From Nannocystis pusilla (GTDB lineage Bacteria; Myxococcota_A; Polyangia; Nannocystales; Nannocystaceae), in contig NZ_JAIRAU010000009.1 in NCBI RefSeq assembly GCF_020073745.1, positions 1 through 64,000 on the forward strand: a stretch of DNA of 64,000 nt, read 5' to 3'. How positions within the stretch are numbered: the stretch's first letter is position 1; every line of letters starts with the position of its first letter. Below are positions 51,501 through 57,892 of this stretch, in pieces. The notes below the pieces were generated by a model, which did no database searches, was not told where the DNA came from, and was given only the letters and a program-made list of their open reading frames with translations. A program made the translations under genes and the position numbers.

Positions 51501-51660
51501 GGTCGCCACGCAGGGTCCAGCCGGCGAGCCCGGCCGCGATCACGGCGAGGGCGAGCAGGGCCGCAGCAGCGTGGAGCGCCGCGGCCGCGAGCTCCCGCCG
51601 ACGCACGACCCGGCGAACGGCTGCCAGAAACTCGAGCAGAGACGGGGGACGGACGTTCAT
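48595..51660 (-). CDS. DUF4175-type membrane protein with long coiled coil
   Basis: A 1021-residue inner-membrane protein. Two N-terminal membrane helices (AAALLALAVIAAGLAGW and AGWLAGAVVTLLALFGRAW), a further one near residue 170 (ATALLALLGAVLAGYP), then beta domains (VWSALSLTLRYPEYSGRLPR, GSFVVRAAGSWHVVV, RFKARDDFGIASAVLVFEG, ITYWIEVRDNDPG) as in DUF4175/TIGR02302-like proteins, and from about residue 450 a very long charged, Gln/Glu/Arg-rich coiled coil ending EGFRGSVERYYEELLR. Role unknown; such proteins accompany aerotolerance-type (BatA-like) operons in some bacteria. Repeat sites at 50222-50239 and 50801-50818. Confidence 0.8.
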   Translation of the reverse strand: MNVRPPSLLEFLAAVRRVVRRRELAAAALHAAAALLALAVIAAGLAGWTLRGDLAAAGWLAGAVVTLLALFGRAWRRILALTGTPHRTALTIAQFRGPLTRRPREASPFLRSDTSLRREILGATELLLAGPGGHPGSQDLAAAYVRQVEWSLTEARPELAAPPANIRVPALATALLALLGAVLAGYPEFAHGLELWLDAEDGRPPAPPEPVWSALSLTLRYPEYSGRLPRQLINPSGAVRALAGTETEIELEARRPATAVHVILTYDQGALSQSPPPERIDLSQGTDGKWRGSFVVRAAGSWHVVVTPEDGDDPVRSAPAPLEIEADEPPEIELLPLPRSQSAPSELDSVELRFKARDDFGIASAVLVFEGEDKQPVRLDAGAPPPRARTWQHRYAWDLSSLPIEDRGRITYWIEVRDNDPGLGLAPLADPPGKVARSARMSLTIRDQETEHAENLASLAALRDTAVDLLARRMLTEEPGLIRADDATGAVDVEPARRIGGMRELLAASSGLLAAISAAIDALSVDTLAPPRDVAVLVGVHKRLMELHRRESAEHEELPPGAEDERPDVAARTVGKLVATNRLQLAQLEDEVIRLDDLVDNELLAQIEQLVARLQTSQQKLVDLLERLKAGDESVRGEVDQLQQRIREDLRRLSEARAKLDKELGQEFLNTDAFEAMAEQLRQQDVGEQLRQGDVDGALDRARNVLDELRKLRSGVQDRMASGPAAAMTPEERARMELMREISRIQDEETGLRSESRALHEQWRKLAQTRALDQNTAQQAAKQAAAIGKALDGVNDARLGRDGRRALEDAREQLQRVAAEAQAAEPRALAAAEAARAAAQALERAVAGSGDDSQERRQLGPLRERGDALRKLLEAQLPAPTEGLDEAAQARFDALAQKQQGLRGRAEQVLDSPNARHLPDPGKQAMRGAVSEMEASSDALGQRRGGPALERQGGALGGLQRALDSLRDSSSAPQSAPSAEEVSTETERDRSLRDELMEAMKERAPEGFRGSVERYYEELLR
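50222..50239. repeat. 14-bp palindromic repeat, 2 boxes, coding
   Basis: CCTG 50222 and CAGC 50236 in the DUF4175-like gene. Confidence 0.6.
50801..50818. repeat. 14-bp palindromic repeat, 2 boxes, coding
   Basis: TCTG 50801 and CAGG 50815 around a TCCCTTGCGA core, encoding DLSQGTD. Confidence 0.7.
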
Positions 51661-51809
51661 GAGGGCCGGCGGGAGCGTCGGTCGCTCTTCGGTATATCCC
51701 CCTTAAACCACTTCGTCACGGTCCGGATCCGCGAGGCACTCCGGCAACTCCCCCGCGCGCTCGCCGCGCCCTGAATAGGGCGGCCGCGCGCCCGTAGAAG
51801 GACGCTCAC

Positions 51810-52475
51810 GTGGTTCCTCCAGAAGCCGACGACCAAGCACTGGTCGAAGCGTGTCGCCAGGGCGACCGGCAAGCCTTCCGCCTCCTGACGCAGCGCTACC
51901 AGCGCAAGGTCTATTCGATCGCCTACGGGTTCTTGCGCAACCCGGAAGACGCGCTCGACGTCGTGCAGGAGAGCTTCATCAAGGTCCACCGCTACCTCCA
52001 CAATTTCGAGGGCAACTCGAGCTTTTACACGTGGCTGTACCGGATCGTCACCAACCTCTGCATCGATCACATCCGCAAGAACCGCCGCCACAAGGAGCTC
52101 GAGTTCGACGACGGGTTGCGTCACGACGACGACGGTGACACTGCGTTCGTACCGCCGTCGGGCCTCGGCGATCCCGCCAGCCTGGTCCAGCGCCGCGAGA
52201 TCCTGGAGGCCGTGCAGGACGGGCTCCAGCACCTCAGCGACAAGCACCGCGCCGTGATCGTGATGCGTGAGCTCCAGGGCATGTCCTACGAAGAGATGGC
52301 GCGCACGATGGGCTGCTCGAAGGGCACGATCATGAGCCGCCTCTTCCACGCCCGGCGCAACATGCAGCGGCTCCTGACCGAGCGGCTGGGCTACGTGCCG
52401 AGCGGCCCGACCGGCGGAGCCGATGAAGATTCCGACGCGGAACGCGTCCCAGCACCACAGGCCATGCTGCCATGA
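51810..52475 (+). CDS. ECF RNA polymerase sigma factor (RpoE-like)
   Basis: Directs RNA polymerase to stress-type promoters. The 221-residue protein has region 2 ([60 protein letters not shown]) and region 4 ([51 protein letters not shown]), very close to the RpoE/AlgU group. GTG 51810 has a purine-rich ribosome site (AGAAGGA) eight bases upstream. Its stop overlaps the ATG of the next gene, the usual arrangement with a cognate anti-sigma factor. Confidence 0.95.
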   Translation: MVPPEADDQALVEACRQGDRQAFRLLTQRYQRKVYSIAYGFLRNPEDALDVVQESFIKVHRYLHNFEGNSSFYTWLYRIVTNLCIDHIRKNRRHKELEFDDGLRHDDDGDTAFVPPSGLGDPASLVQRREILEAVQDGLQHLSDKHRAVIVMRELQGMSYEEMARTMGCSKGTIMSRLFHARRNMQRLLTERLGYVPSGPTGGADEDSDAERVPAPQAMLP

Positions 52476-53140
52476 CCGAGCCGCACTCCGACCCGCAGCC
52501 ACTCCAGCAGCAAACGCTGCAGCAGCTACACGCCTTCCTCGACGGCGAGCTTTCACCGCCCGAGCGCGCGGAGGTCGAGCGGCTGCTCACGACCAACCCG
52601 GAGGCCAGCGCTTACGTCGCCGGGTTGAAGGCGCTCCAGGGCGCGATGGTCGCCGGCTTCGAGGCCGAGGCGGCCAAGGTGCCGGAGGCGCGCTTCGAAC
52701 AGATCTGGGACGAGATCGAGCGCACCCTCGACCGAGATCTCCGTTTGCAGAAGGCGCCGGAACCCGCGCCTTCGCTGTGGACGCGCCTGCGCGGCGCGTT
52801 GCGCCCCGTGTTCGTTCCGGTGGCGTCGGCGGCGGCGGTGGCGGGCCTGGTCGCGGTGTTGTGGGGCGGCCGCGGCGCTGTCGAGACGCCGACGAATACC
52901 GCGCCGGTCGTGGCGTCGAAGCCGACGCCCGAGCAACCTGTCCTTGCGGACAGCTCAAGGCCCGCGGCCGAAGAGACCGACGTGGTGCTGCCCGCGCCCA
53001 ACGGTGGCCCTGCCCACATTCAACGGATCGATTGGGGCGTCAAGTCGGGGCGCATCAGCGAGATCGAGGGCAAGCGCAACACGACGACCGTGATCTGGAT
53101 CTCCGACGACGACCCTAGCAGCAGTGAGCGTTCCTTATGA
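52472..53140 (+). CDS. Probable membrane anti-sigma factor
   Basis: A 222-residue single-pass protein. The N-terminal helical part ([36 protein letters not shown]) has the L-x-a-y/f-l-D-G-E-L signature of anti-sigma domains (RsgI/RseA-like, without the zinc Cys pair), then a membrane segment ([20 protein letters not shown], about 116-135) and a periplasmic tail with [14 protein letters not shown]. Expected to hold the sigma factor at the membrane until a signal triggers release. A two-box repeat (52937-52954) lies in the periplasmic linker. Confidence 0.85.
   Translation: MTEPHSDPQPLQQQTLQQLHAFLDGELSPPERAEVERLLTTNPEASAYVAGLKALQGAMVAGFEAEAAKVPEARFEQIWDEIERTLDRDLRLQKAPEPAPSLWTRLRGALRPVFVPVASAAAVAGLVAVLWGGRGAVETPTNTAPVVASKPTPEQPVLADSSRPAAEETDVVLPAPNGGPAHIQRIDWGVKSGRISEIEGKRNTTTVIWISDDDPSSSERSL
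52937..52954. repeat. 14-bp palindromic repeat, 2 boxes, coding
   Basis: CCTG 52937 and CAGC 52951 (TCCTTGCGGA core) in the linker of the anti-sigma gene. Confidence 0.75.
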
Positions 53141-53649
53141 TGTACACCTCGACCACGAAGCGGCTGTTGGCCACGACCGTCGTTGCTGTCCTGCTCCCCG
53201 GCGTTGTCGGGAGCGCGTACCTCGTGCCGGGCGTGGCGCACGCCGCCGAGGTCCAGGCCGTCGCCTGCAAGGTCACCGCGGTCCTGGTCCAGAAGGACGG
53301 TGACGGCACGATCCCCGCGGATCTCAAGTTCCTCGAGGAGCAGCTGCGAGACGACCAGTTCGCGGCGTTCAAGGGATTCCGCTTGCTCGAGACCAAGTCG
53401 CTGCGCCTCGCCATCGACAAGCCCGGGCTGGCGGCGCTCAAGTCCGGGTTCCAGCTCAAGCTCAGCCTCCTCGGCGAGGCCAACAGCAAGCTGAAGCTGC
53501 ACGCCAACCTGCTCGCTCCCGGACGCGACGCGCCGCTCGTCGACACCGACTACGCGATCGACGACAACGGCCTGCTCCTGGTCGGCGGCGTGCGCCACCT
53601 CGAAGGCAAGATCTTCTTCGCCATCCAGTGTGGTAAGCAGCCGAGCTGA
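53137..53649 (+). CDS. Secreted protein of unknown function in the sigma operon
   Basis: A 170-residue exported protein: N-terminal signal segment (LLATTVVAVLLPGVVGSAYL, then VAHAAE) and a beta-rich domain (VQAVACKVTAVLVQKDGDG, LEEQLRDDQFAAFKGFRLLE, FQLKLSLLGEANSKLKLHAN, LVGGVRHLEGKIFFAIQCG). No known family. ATG 53137 overlaps the stop of the anti-sigma gene, so the three genes form one translational unit; the protein may be the periplasmic sensor or a target of the stress response (inference). Confidence 0.8.
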   Translation: MMYTSTTKRLLATTVVAVLLPGVVGSAYLVPGVAHAAEVQAVACKVTAVLVQKDGDGTIPADLKFLEEQLRDDQFAAFKGFRLLETKSLRLAIDKPGLAALKSGFQLKLSLLGEANSKLKLHANLLAPGRDAPLVDTDYAIDDNGLLLVGGVRHLEGKIFFAIQCGKQPS

Positions 53650-53788
53650 AGCGCCCGACGCCGCGTGATCGCGCGAGGCCGCCTCCGACCGCGGGGCGTC
53701 ACCGCGCTCCGCGGCGTCCGCTCGTTTGCTCGGAGCGCCAGCGGGCGGTACTCTGAGCCGCCTTTTCGCCGCCCCTGCGCGTTCGGCC

Positions 53789-56191
53789 ATGACTCCCCCT
53801 GAGCCCACGAAGAGCCCGAGGCCTCGCTGGCGCCGCGTCGCGCTCGTCGGCGGCATCGTCGGCTCGCTGGTGCTGCTCGGGCTCGCCGGCGCGGTCGTCA
53901 CGTTCCCCCGCTGGGGCGATGCCTGGGCCCACGAGCTGGCACTCGAGCGGATCCAGCGGATCGCCGGGGTGCCGGTCACGATCTCGCGGTTCGACGTGGT
54001 CGACTTCGACAGCGTGGTGGTCGAGGGCGTGGAGCTCGCGTTCGCCGATGGCTCGTCGCTCACCGTCGATCGCATCGACGTGGCGATCATCCGCGACGAG
54101 CTGTGGTCCGGTCGCGTCGTCGTCGATCGCGTGAACGCGACGGGCGGGCGCTTGACGGGCGAGGGCGGGGCGCTCCGCGACTACGCGCGAGACCTCCGCG
54201 CTCGCCTCTCGGCGCCCCGCGACGGCGGTGAGGCCCGCTTCAAGCTCGTGCCGCCGCAGGCCAGCCTCAAGGGCCTGCAGGTCGAGCTCCGCGACGAGCT
54301 CGGCGGCCGGCCGGTGTCCCTCCGCGGGGTGGCGACGACCGAGGCGCGGCTGTCCGAGCGGACAGCCGCGCTCAAGCTCGCGGAGGTCGAGGCGTCGATC
54401 GGCGAGCGGACGCTGCGGGCCGCCGAGCTGGCGACGACGATCGACCTGTCGCAAGGGACAGGTCTGGAGGCCGCGTTCCCGCTGACCGTCGCGGTCGATC
54501 GCGCGGCCACGGCGATCACGCCGCAGATCGCGGTCGCCGAGATCCGCGGGACCGTCACGCTCGCCGACGCCGCGGCCAGCCGGGTGCTGGTCGACCTCGC
54601 CGGCGGCTTCTCCGACGAGATCACCGGCGACGTCGAGCGCGACGCGTCGGCGCCGTTGTGGGCGCTCAGGGGCGACGTCGCCCGCGATCTCAGCGACGGC
54701 ACCGTCGACCTCAACATGGACGCGTTCAAGCTCGGCCGCGTCCCCGACGTGCTCGCGCGCTTGCCCGTGATCGAGTCGGAGTCGGCGACCATCGGCGGCG
54801 AGCTCAAGGTCGCGTTCGCCGACGGCAAGGCCAGCCTCGTCGGCGATCTGGCGATCGCCGGCATCAACGTCGACCACCCGTTGCTCGCGCGCCAGCCCGT
54901 CCGCGACCTCGGGTTCTCGCTGGCGCTGACCGCCGACGTCGATCCGCGCTCGCGGATCGTGAAGATCGAGCAGGCGACGCTGCAGCGCGGGCCGGTCAAG
55001 CTCGCGCTGTCCGGCGAGTTCGTCCACGCCGACGATCCGACGGCCCGGCACTACCGCGCCGAGCTGACGATGCCGAAGGTGCGCTGCCAGGAGTTCCTGA
55101 GCGCGATCCCGGCCGAGCTCGTCCCCAGCCTGCAGGGCTTCGAGCTCAAGGGCGACTTCGAGTTCGAGATCAGCGCCGACGTCGACTTCCGCGACCTCGA
55201 CGCGCTGGTGCTGTCGGCCAAGCTCAAGCCCGAGACCTGCAAGCCGGTCAAGGTCCCGGAGCTGGTGTCGGCCGCGCGGCTGAACGGTCCGCTGGTGCAC
55301 CGGGTGCTGATGCGCGACGGCTCCGAGCGCTCCGTCGACGTCAGCGAGGGCTCGACCGACTACACCCCGCTCGACCAGATCTCGCCCTACGTGCTGGCCG
55401 CGGTGATGACGACCGAGGACGGCGGGTTCTGGAAGCACAAGGGCTTCATCACCTCGCAGTTCCGCGCCGCGCTGCGCAGCAACCTCGAGGCCGGCAAGGT
55501 CCGCCTCGGCGCGTCGACGATCACCATGCAGATGGTCAAGAACGTGCTGCTCAGCCACGAGCGCACGCTGTCGCGCAAGCTGCAGGAGGTCGTCCTGACC
55601 TGGTACGTCGAGCAGTCGCTGAGCAAGCAGCGGATCATGGAGCTGTACCTGAACGTGATCGAGTTCGGGCCCGGGGTGTACGGCATCACGCGCGCGGCCT
55701 CGCACTACTTCGCCAAGGCGCCGGCCGATCTCACGCCGCCCGAGGCCGCCTACCTCGCGTTGATGCTCCCGAGCCCGGTGCGCCGCCACGTCCACTACTG
55801 CGAGGGGGCGCCGTCGCCGGCGTTTCAGGCCAAGCTCAAGCGATTGCTGGCGATCATGCACTCGCGCGGTCGACTCGACCCCGAGACGTTCGAGCAGTGG
55901 AAGGACGAGGGTGTGGTGTTCGACGCGACCGATCTGACGAGCAGGCGCGAGTGCCTCGCCGAAGTCGAGCGGCTGCTGACCGCGTCGTCGCAGCAGCGCT
56001 CGCTGACCGGCCTGCTCGACGACGGCCCGGACATCGTCGATCTGTCGATCGACGCCGAGCCGCTGGCCGACGCGACCGGCGGACGGCCGAAGCAGCGCCC
56101 GCCGAAGGCCGGCTTCGAAGACGCCACGCTCGAAGTCATCGGCGGGCTGGACGAGGGCGACTCCGGGCGCAAGGCGAGGCGGCAGCCGTGA
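53789..56191 (+). CDS. AsmA-like protein fused to a peptidoglycan glycosyltransferase (GT51) domain
   Basis: An 800-residue inner-membrane protein with an unusual fusion. One N-terminal helix (VALVGGIVGSLVLLGLAGAV), then about 430 residues of AsmA/DUF748-like strands (VVEGVELAFADGSSLTVDRI, RGPVKLALSGEFVHADDP), and from about residue 525 a GT51 domain: ISPYVLAAVMTTEDGGFWKH (catalytic Glu), GASTITMQMVKNVLLSHERT, LSRKLQEVVLTWYVEQSLSK, IMELYLNVIEFGPGVYGITR, PPEAAYLALMLPSPV. There is no transpeptidase domain. It probably polymerises glycan strands while the AsmA part contacts envelope lipid transport (inference). Repeat sites at 54349 and 54446. The next gene starts at its stop. Confidence 0.88.
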   Translation: MTPPEPTKSPRPRWRRVALVGGIVGSLVLLGLAGAVVTFPRWGDAWAHELALERIQRIAGVPVTISRFDVVDFDSVVVEGVELAFADGSSLTVDRIDVAIIRDELWSGRVVVDRVNATGGRLTGEGGALRDYARDLRARLSAPRDGGEARFKLVPPQASLKGLQVELRDELGGRPVSLRGVATTEARLSERTAALKLAEVEASIGERTLRAAELATTIDLSQGTGLEAAFPLTVAVDRAATAITPQIAVAEIRGTVTLADAAASRVLVDLAGGFSDEITGDVERDASAPLWALRGDVARDLSDGTVDLNMDAFKLGRVPDVLARLPVIESESATIGGELKVAFADGKASLVGDLAIAGINVDHPLLARQPVRDLGFSLALTADVDPRSRIVKIEQATLQRGPVKLALSGEFVHADDPTARHYRAELTMPKVRCQEFLSAIPAELVPSLQGFELKGDFEFEISADVDFRDLDALVLSAKLKPETCKPVKVPELVSAARLNGPLVHRVLMRDGSERSVDVSEGSTDYTPLDQISPYVLAAVMTTEDGGFWKHKGFITSQFRAALRSNLEAGKVRLGASTITMQMVKNVLLSHERTLSRKLQEVVLTWYVEQSLSKQRIMELYLNVIEFGPGVYGITRAASHYFAKAPADLTPPEAAYLALMLPSPVRRHVHYCEGAPSPAFQAKLKRLLAIMHSRGRLDPETFEQWKDEGVVFDATDLTSRRECLAEVERLLTASSQQRSLTGLLDDGPDIVDLSIDAEPLADATGGRPKQRPPKAGFEDATLEVIGGLDEGDSGRKARRQP
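54349..54366. repeat. 14-bp palindromic repeat, 2 boxes, perfect, coding
   Basis: GCTGTCC-GAGC-GGACAGC, a perfect palindrome, in the AsmA-like part. Confidence 0.8.
54446..54463. repeat. 14-bp palindromic repeat, 2 boxes, coding
   Basis: CCTGTCG-CAAG-GGACAGG, 98 bases after the preceding copy (seven units of 14), suggesting possible common register. Confidence 0.75.
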
Positions 56192-57669
56192 TCCGTCGCG
56201 CGTTCGGGTTGGCTGTCTTTGCGGGCATGTCCTTTCGGGCAGCCGACGCGTCGGCCCAGGAGGTGCTGATCGAGGCCGACGCCAGCCCGCGCCCGCCGGA
56301 GTACCAGGTGCGCAAGGTCCACGGCGACATCCGCTTCGGCGCCGGCTTCGGCTTCGTCGCCGAGGACCCGATCTTCAGCGCCGAGCCGTCGTTCGGCCTC
56401 GACCTCCGCGACATCGCGCCGGTGCAGCTGCGCCTCGGCGCGCCGATCCGCCTGCGCATGTACGACCGTCAGCCCGAGCAGGGTCCGGTGGTGCGCAACA
56501 CCGAGTGGGACGAGGCCGGCGACTACCTGGCGATCCTGCAGCGGCTGCAGTACAGCGGCGACTACGTGTTCGGGCGCGAGGGGCGGGTGCTGATCGACCT
56601 GCGCGTCGGCGATCTGCAGCGCGTCCAGGTCGGGCACGGCAGCCTGGTCCGCGGCTACGCCAACAGCCTCGATCTCGATCGCCGGCGCAGCGGGGTCGAC
56701 CTCGACGCGCGCATCGAGGGGCTCCTGCTCGAGCACCCCGCGGGCGCCGAGATCGCGTTCGTGGCCGGCGACCTCGCCGGGCAGCAGATCTTCGGCACGC
56801 GGATCGCCGCCGACTGGGCCGGGGCCGCGCTCGGGTTCTCGGTGTTCGGCGATCCGTACGCGCCACGCACCCTCGTCGCGTGGGACGGTCGCGCCGACGC
56901 GCTGGCCGTCGACAACAAGAACCGGCTGCAGACCTCCGGCTCGCTGGGGGCGATGGCGATGGGCGTCGACCTCAGCTACCGGTGGACCGATCGCTGGCGC
57001 TTCCTCGTCACGCCGTACCTCGACCTCAACCTCATGCCCGGGCTCGGCAAGGGCATGCACCTCGGCCTCGACACCGAATTCATCCTCGGTCGGCGCCGGC
57101 GCGCGCGCCTCGGCGTCGTCGCCGAGCTCACCGTCGGCGATCGCGGCTACGACCCGACCTACTTCGACGTCTTCTACACGATGCAGCGCATGCAGGCGCA
57201 GTTCGTGGCCTACCCGGGCGACCTGCCGCCCGACTTCGGGACCACCGCGCTGCCCAAGTACAGCTTCGTGCTGCAGAACAACCTCGCCGGCGTCGGCGGG
57301 TACGGCGGGATCCGCTTCGCCCACGACGACGGCGCGTTCTTCGAGACCGGCTATCGCTATCGGCCCGGTCCGCTCGGGCACACCTGGGAGACCCGGCTCG
57401 GCATCGATCTCGAGGTGGTGCAGCTGTCGCTGTTGCACGCGCACCGCGGGAAGCTGGGCTTCGACATCATCGACCCGGCGGGCAGCCTGGCGCGCTTCGA
57501 CCTCAACGTCCCGGTGCTGCGCTGGCTCGACGTGTTCGCCCAGGCCGGCTTCCAGTACCAGGTCCGCCGCGCGCCGATGGAGCCGGCGACGGCGCGGCAG
57601 CCCGCCGGCGGGTTCGTCGGCGGCGGCGGCCTGATGCTCCTCGGGGTCGCGGGCAAGTTCGGCTGGTGA
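56188..57669 (+). CDS. Probable outer-membrane beta-barrel protein
   Basis: A 493-residue exported protein. Signal peptide FGLAVFAGMSFRAADASAQ is encoded largely by a three-box repeat (56212-56243). The mature part is rich in amphipathic strands with Gly, Arg, Asp and aromatic residues (FGAGFGFVAEDPIFSAEPSF, VQLRLGAPIRLRMYD, FGLD/LGLD motifs, GYGGIRFAHDDGAFFETGYR) and ends in a strand with C-terminal aromatic residue (GVAGKFGW), the classical end of outer-membrane barrels. GTG 56188 overlaps the stop of the glycosyltransferase gene, so they are co-translated. Function unknown; a porin-like or envelope-assembly partner is possible. Confidence 0.75.
   Translation: MIRRAFGLAVFAGMSFRAADASAQEVLIEADASPRPPEYQVRKVHGDIRFGAGFGFVAEDPIFSAEPSFGLDLRDIAPVQLRLGAPIRLRMYDRQPEQGPVVRNTEWDEAGDYLAILQRLQYSGDYVFGREGRVLIDLRVGDLQRVQVGHGSLVRGYANSLDLDRRRSGVDLDARIEGLLLEHPAGAEIAFVAGDLAGQQIFGTRIAADWAGAALGFSVFGDPYAPRTLVAWDGRADALAVDNKNRLQTSGSLGAMAMGVDLSYRWTDRWRFLVTPYLDLNLMPGLGKGMHLGLDTEFILGRRRRARLGVVAELTVGDRGYDPTYFDVFYTMQRMQAQFVAYPGDLPPDFGTTALPKYSFVLQNNLAGVGGYGGIRFAHDDGAFFETGYRYRPGPLGHTWETRLGIDLEVVQLSLLHAHRGKLGFDIIDPAGSLARFDLNVPVLRWLDVFAQAGFQYQVRRAPMEPATARQPAGGFVGGGGLMLLGVAGKFGW
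56212..56243. repeat. 14-bp palindromic repeat, 3 boxes, in a signal-peptide region
   Basis: GCTG 56212, CATG 56226, CAGC 56240; together they encode AVFAGMSFRAAD, the hydrophobic core and cleavage region of the signal peptide. Confidence 0.8.
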
Positions 57670-57675
57670 TCATGA

Positions 57676-57707
57676 CCTGTCCTATCGAACATGATTTTTC
57701 AGACATG
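57676..57707. repeat. 14-bp palindromic repeat, 3 boxes, intergenic
   Basis: CCTG 57676, CATG 57690, CATG 57704 just after the barrel gene stop. The remainder of the 223-bp gap (57670-57892) holds further CAGG/CATG boxes at 57837 and 57851 before the PBP gene. Confidence 0.8.
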
Positions 57708-57892
57708 CACTTGCCTGCGCCGGGCCGGGGCGCCGGGCGCCGACCCGGAGGCGGGGTCGACGCCGGGGGGCGGAGCCGGGCGTCGCAGACCCCGGGACGC
57801 CGGGTGATTGACAGGGTGGCGGGCGTCGTGCTTGGACAGGCCCCGGGTCCCATGTTCAGGTTTCAGCACAGGTGCAGCGGGAGGTTCGTGTC

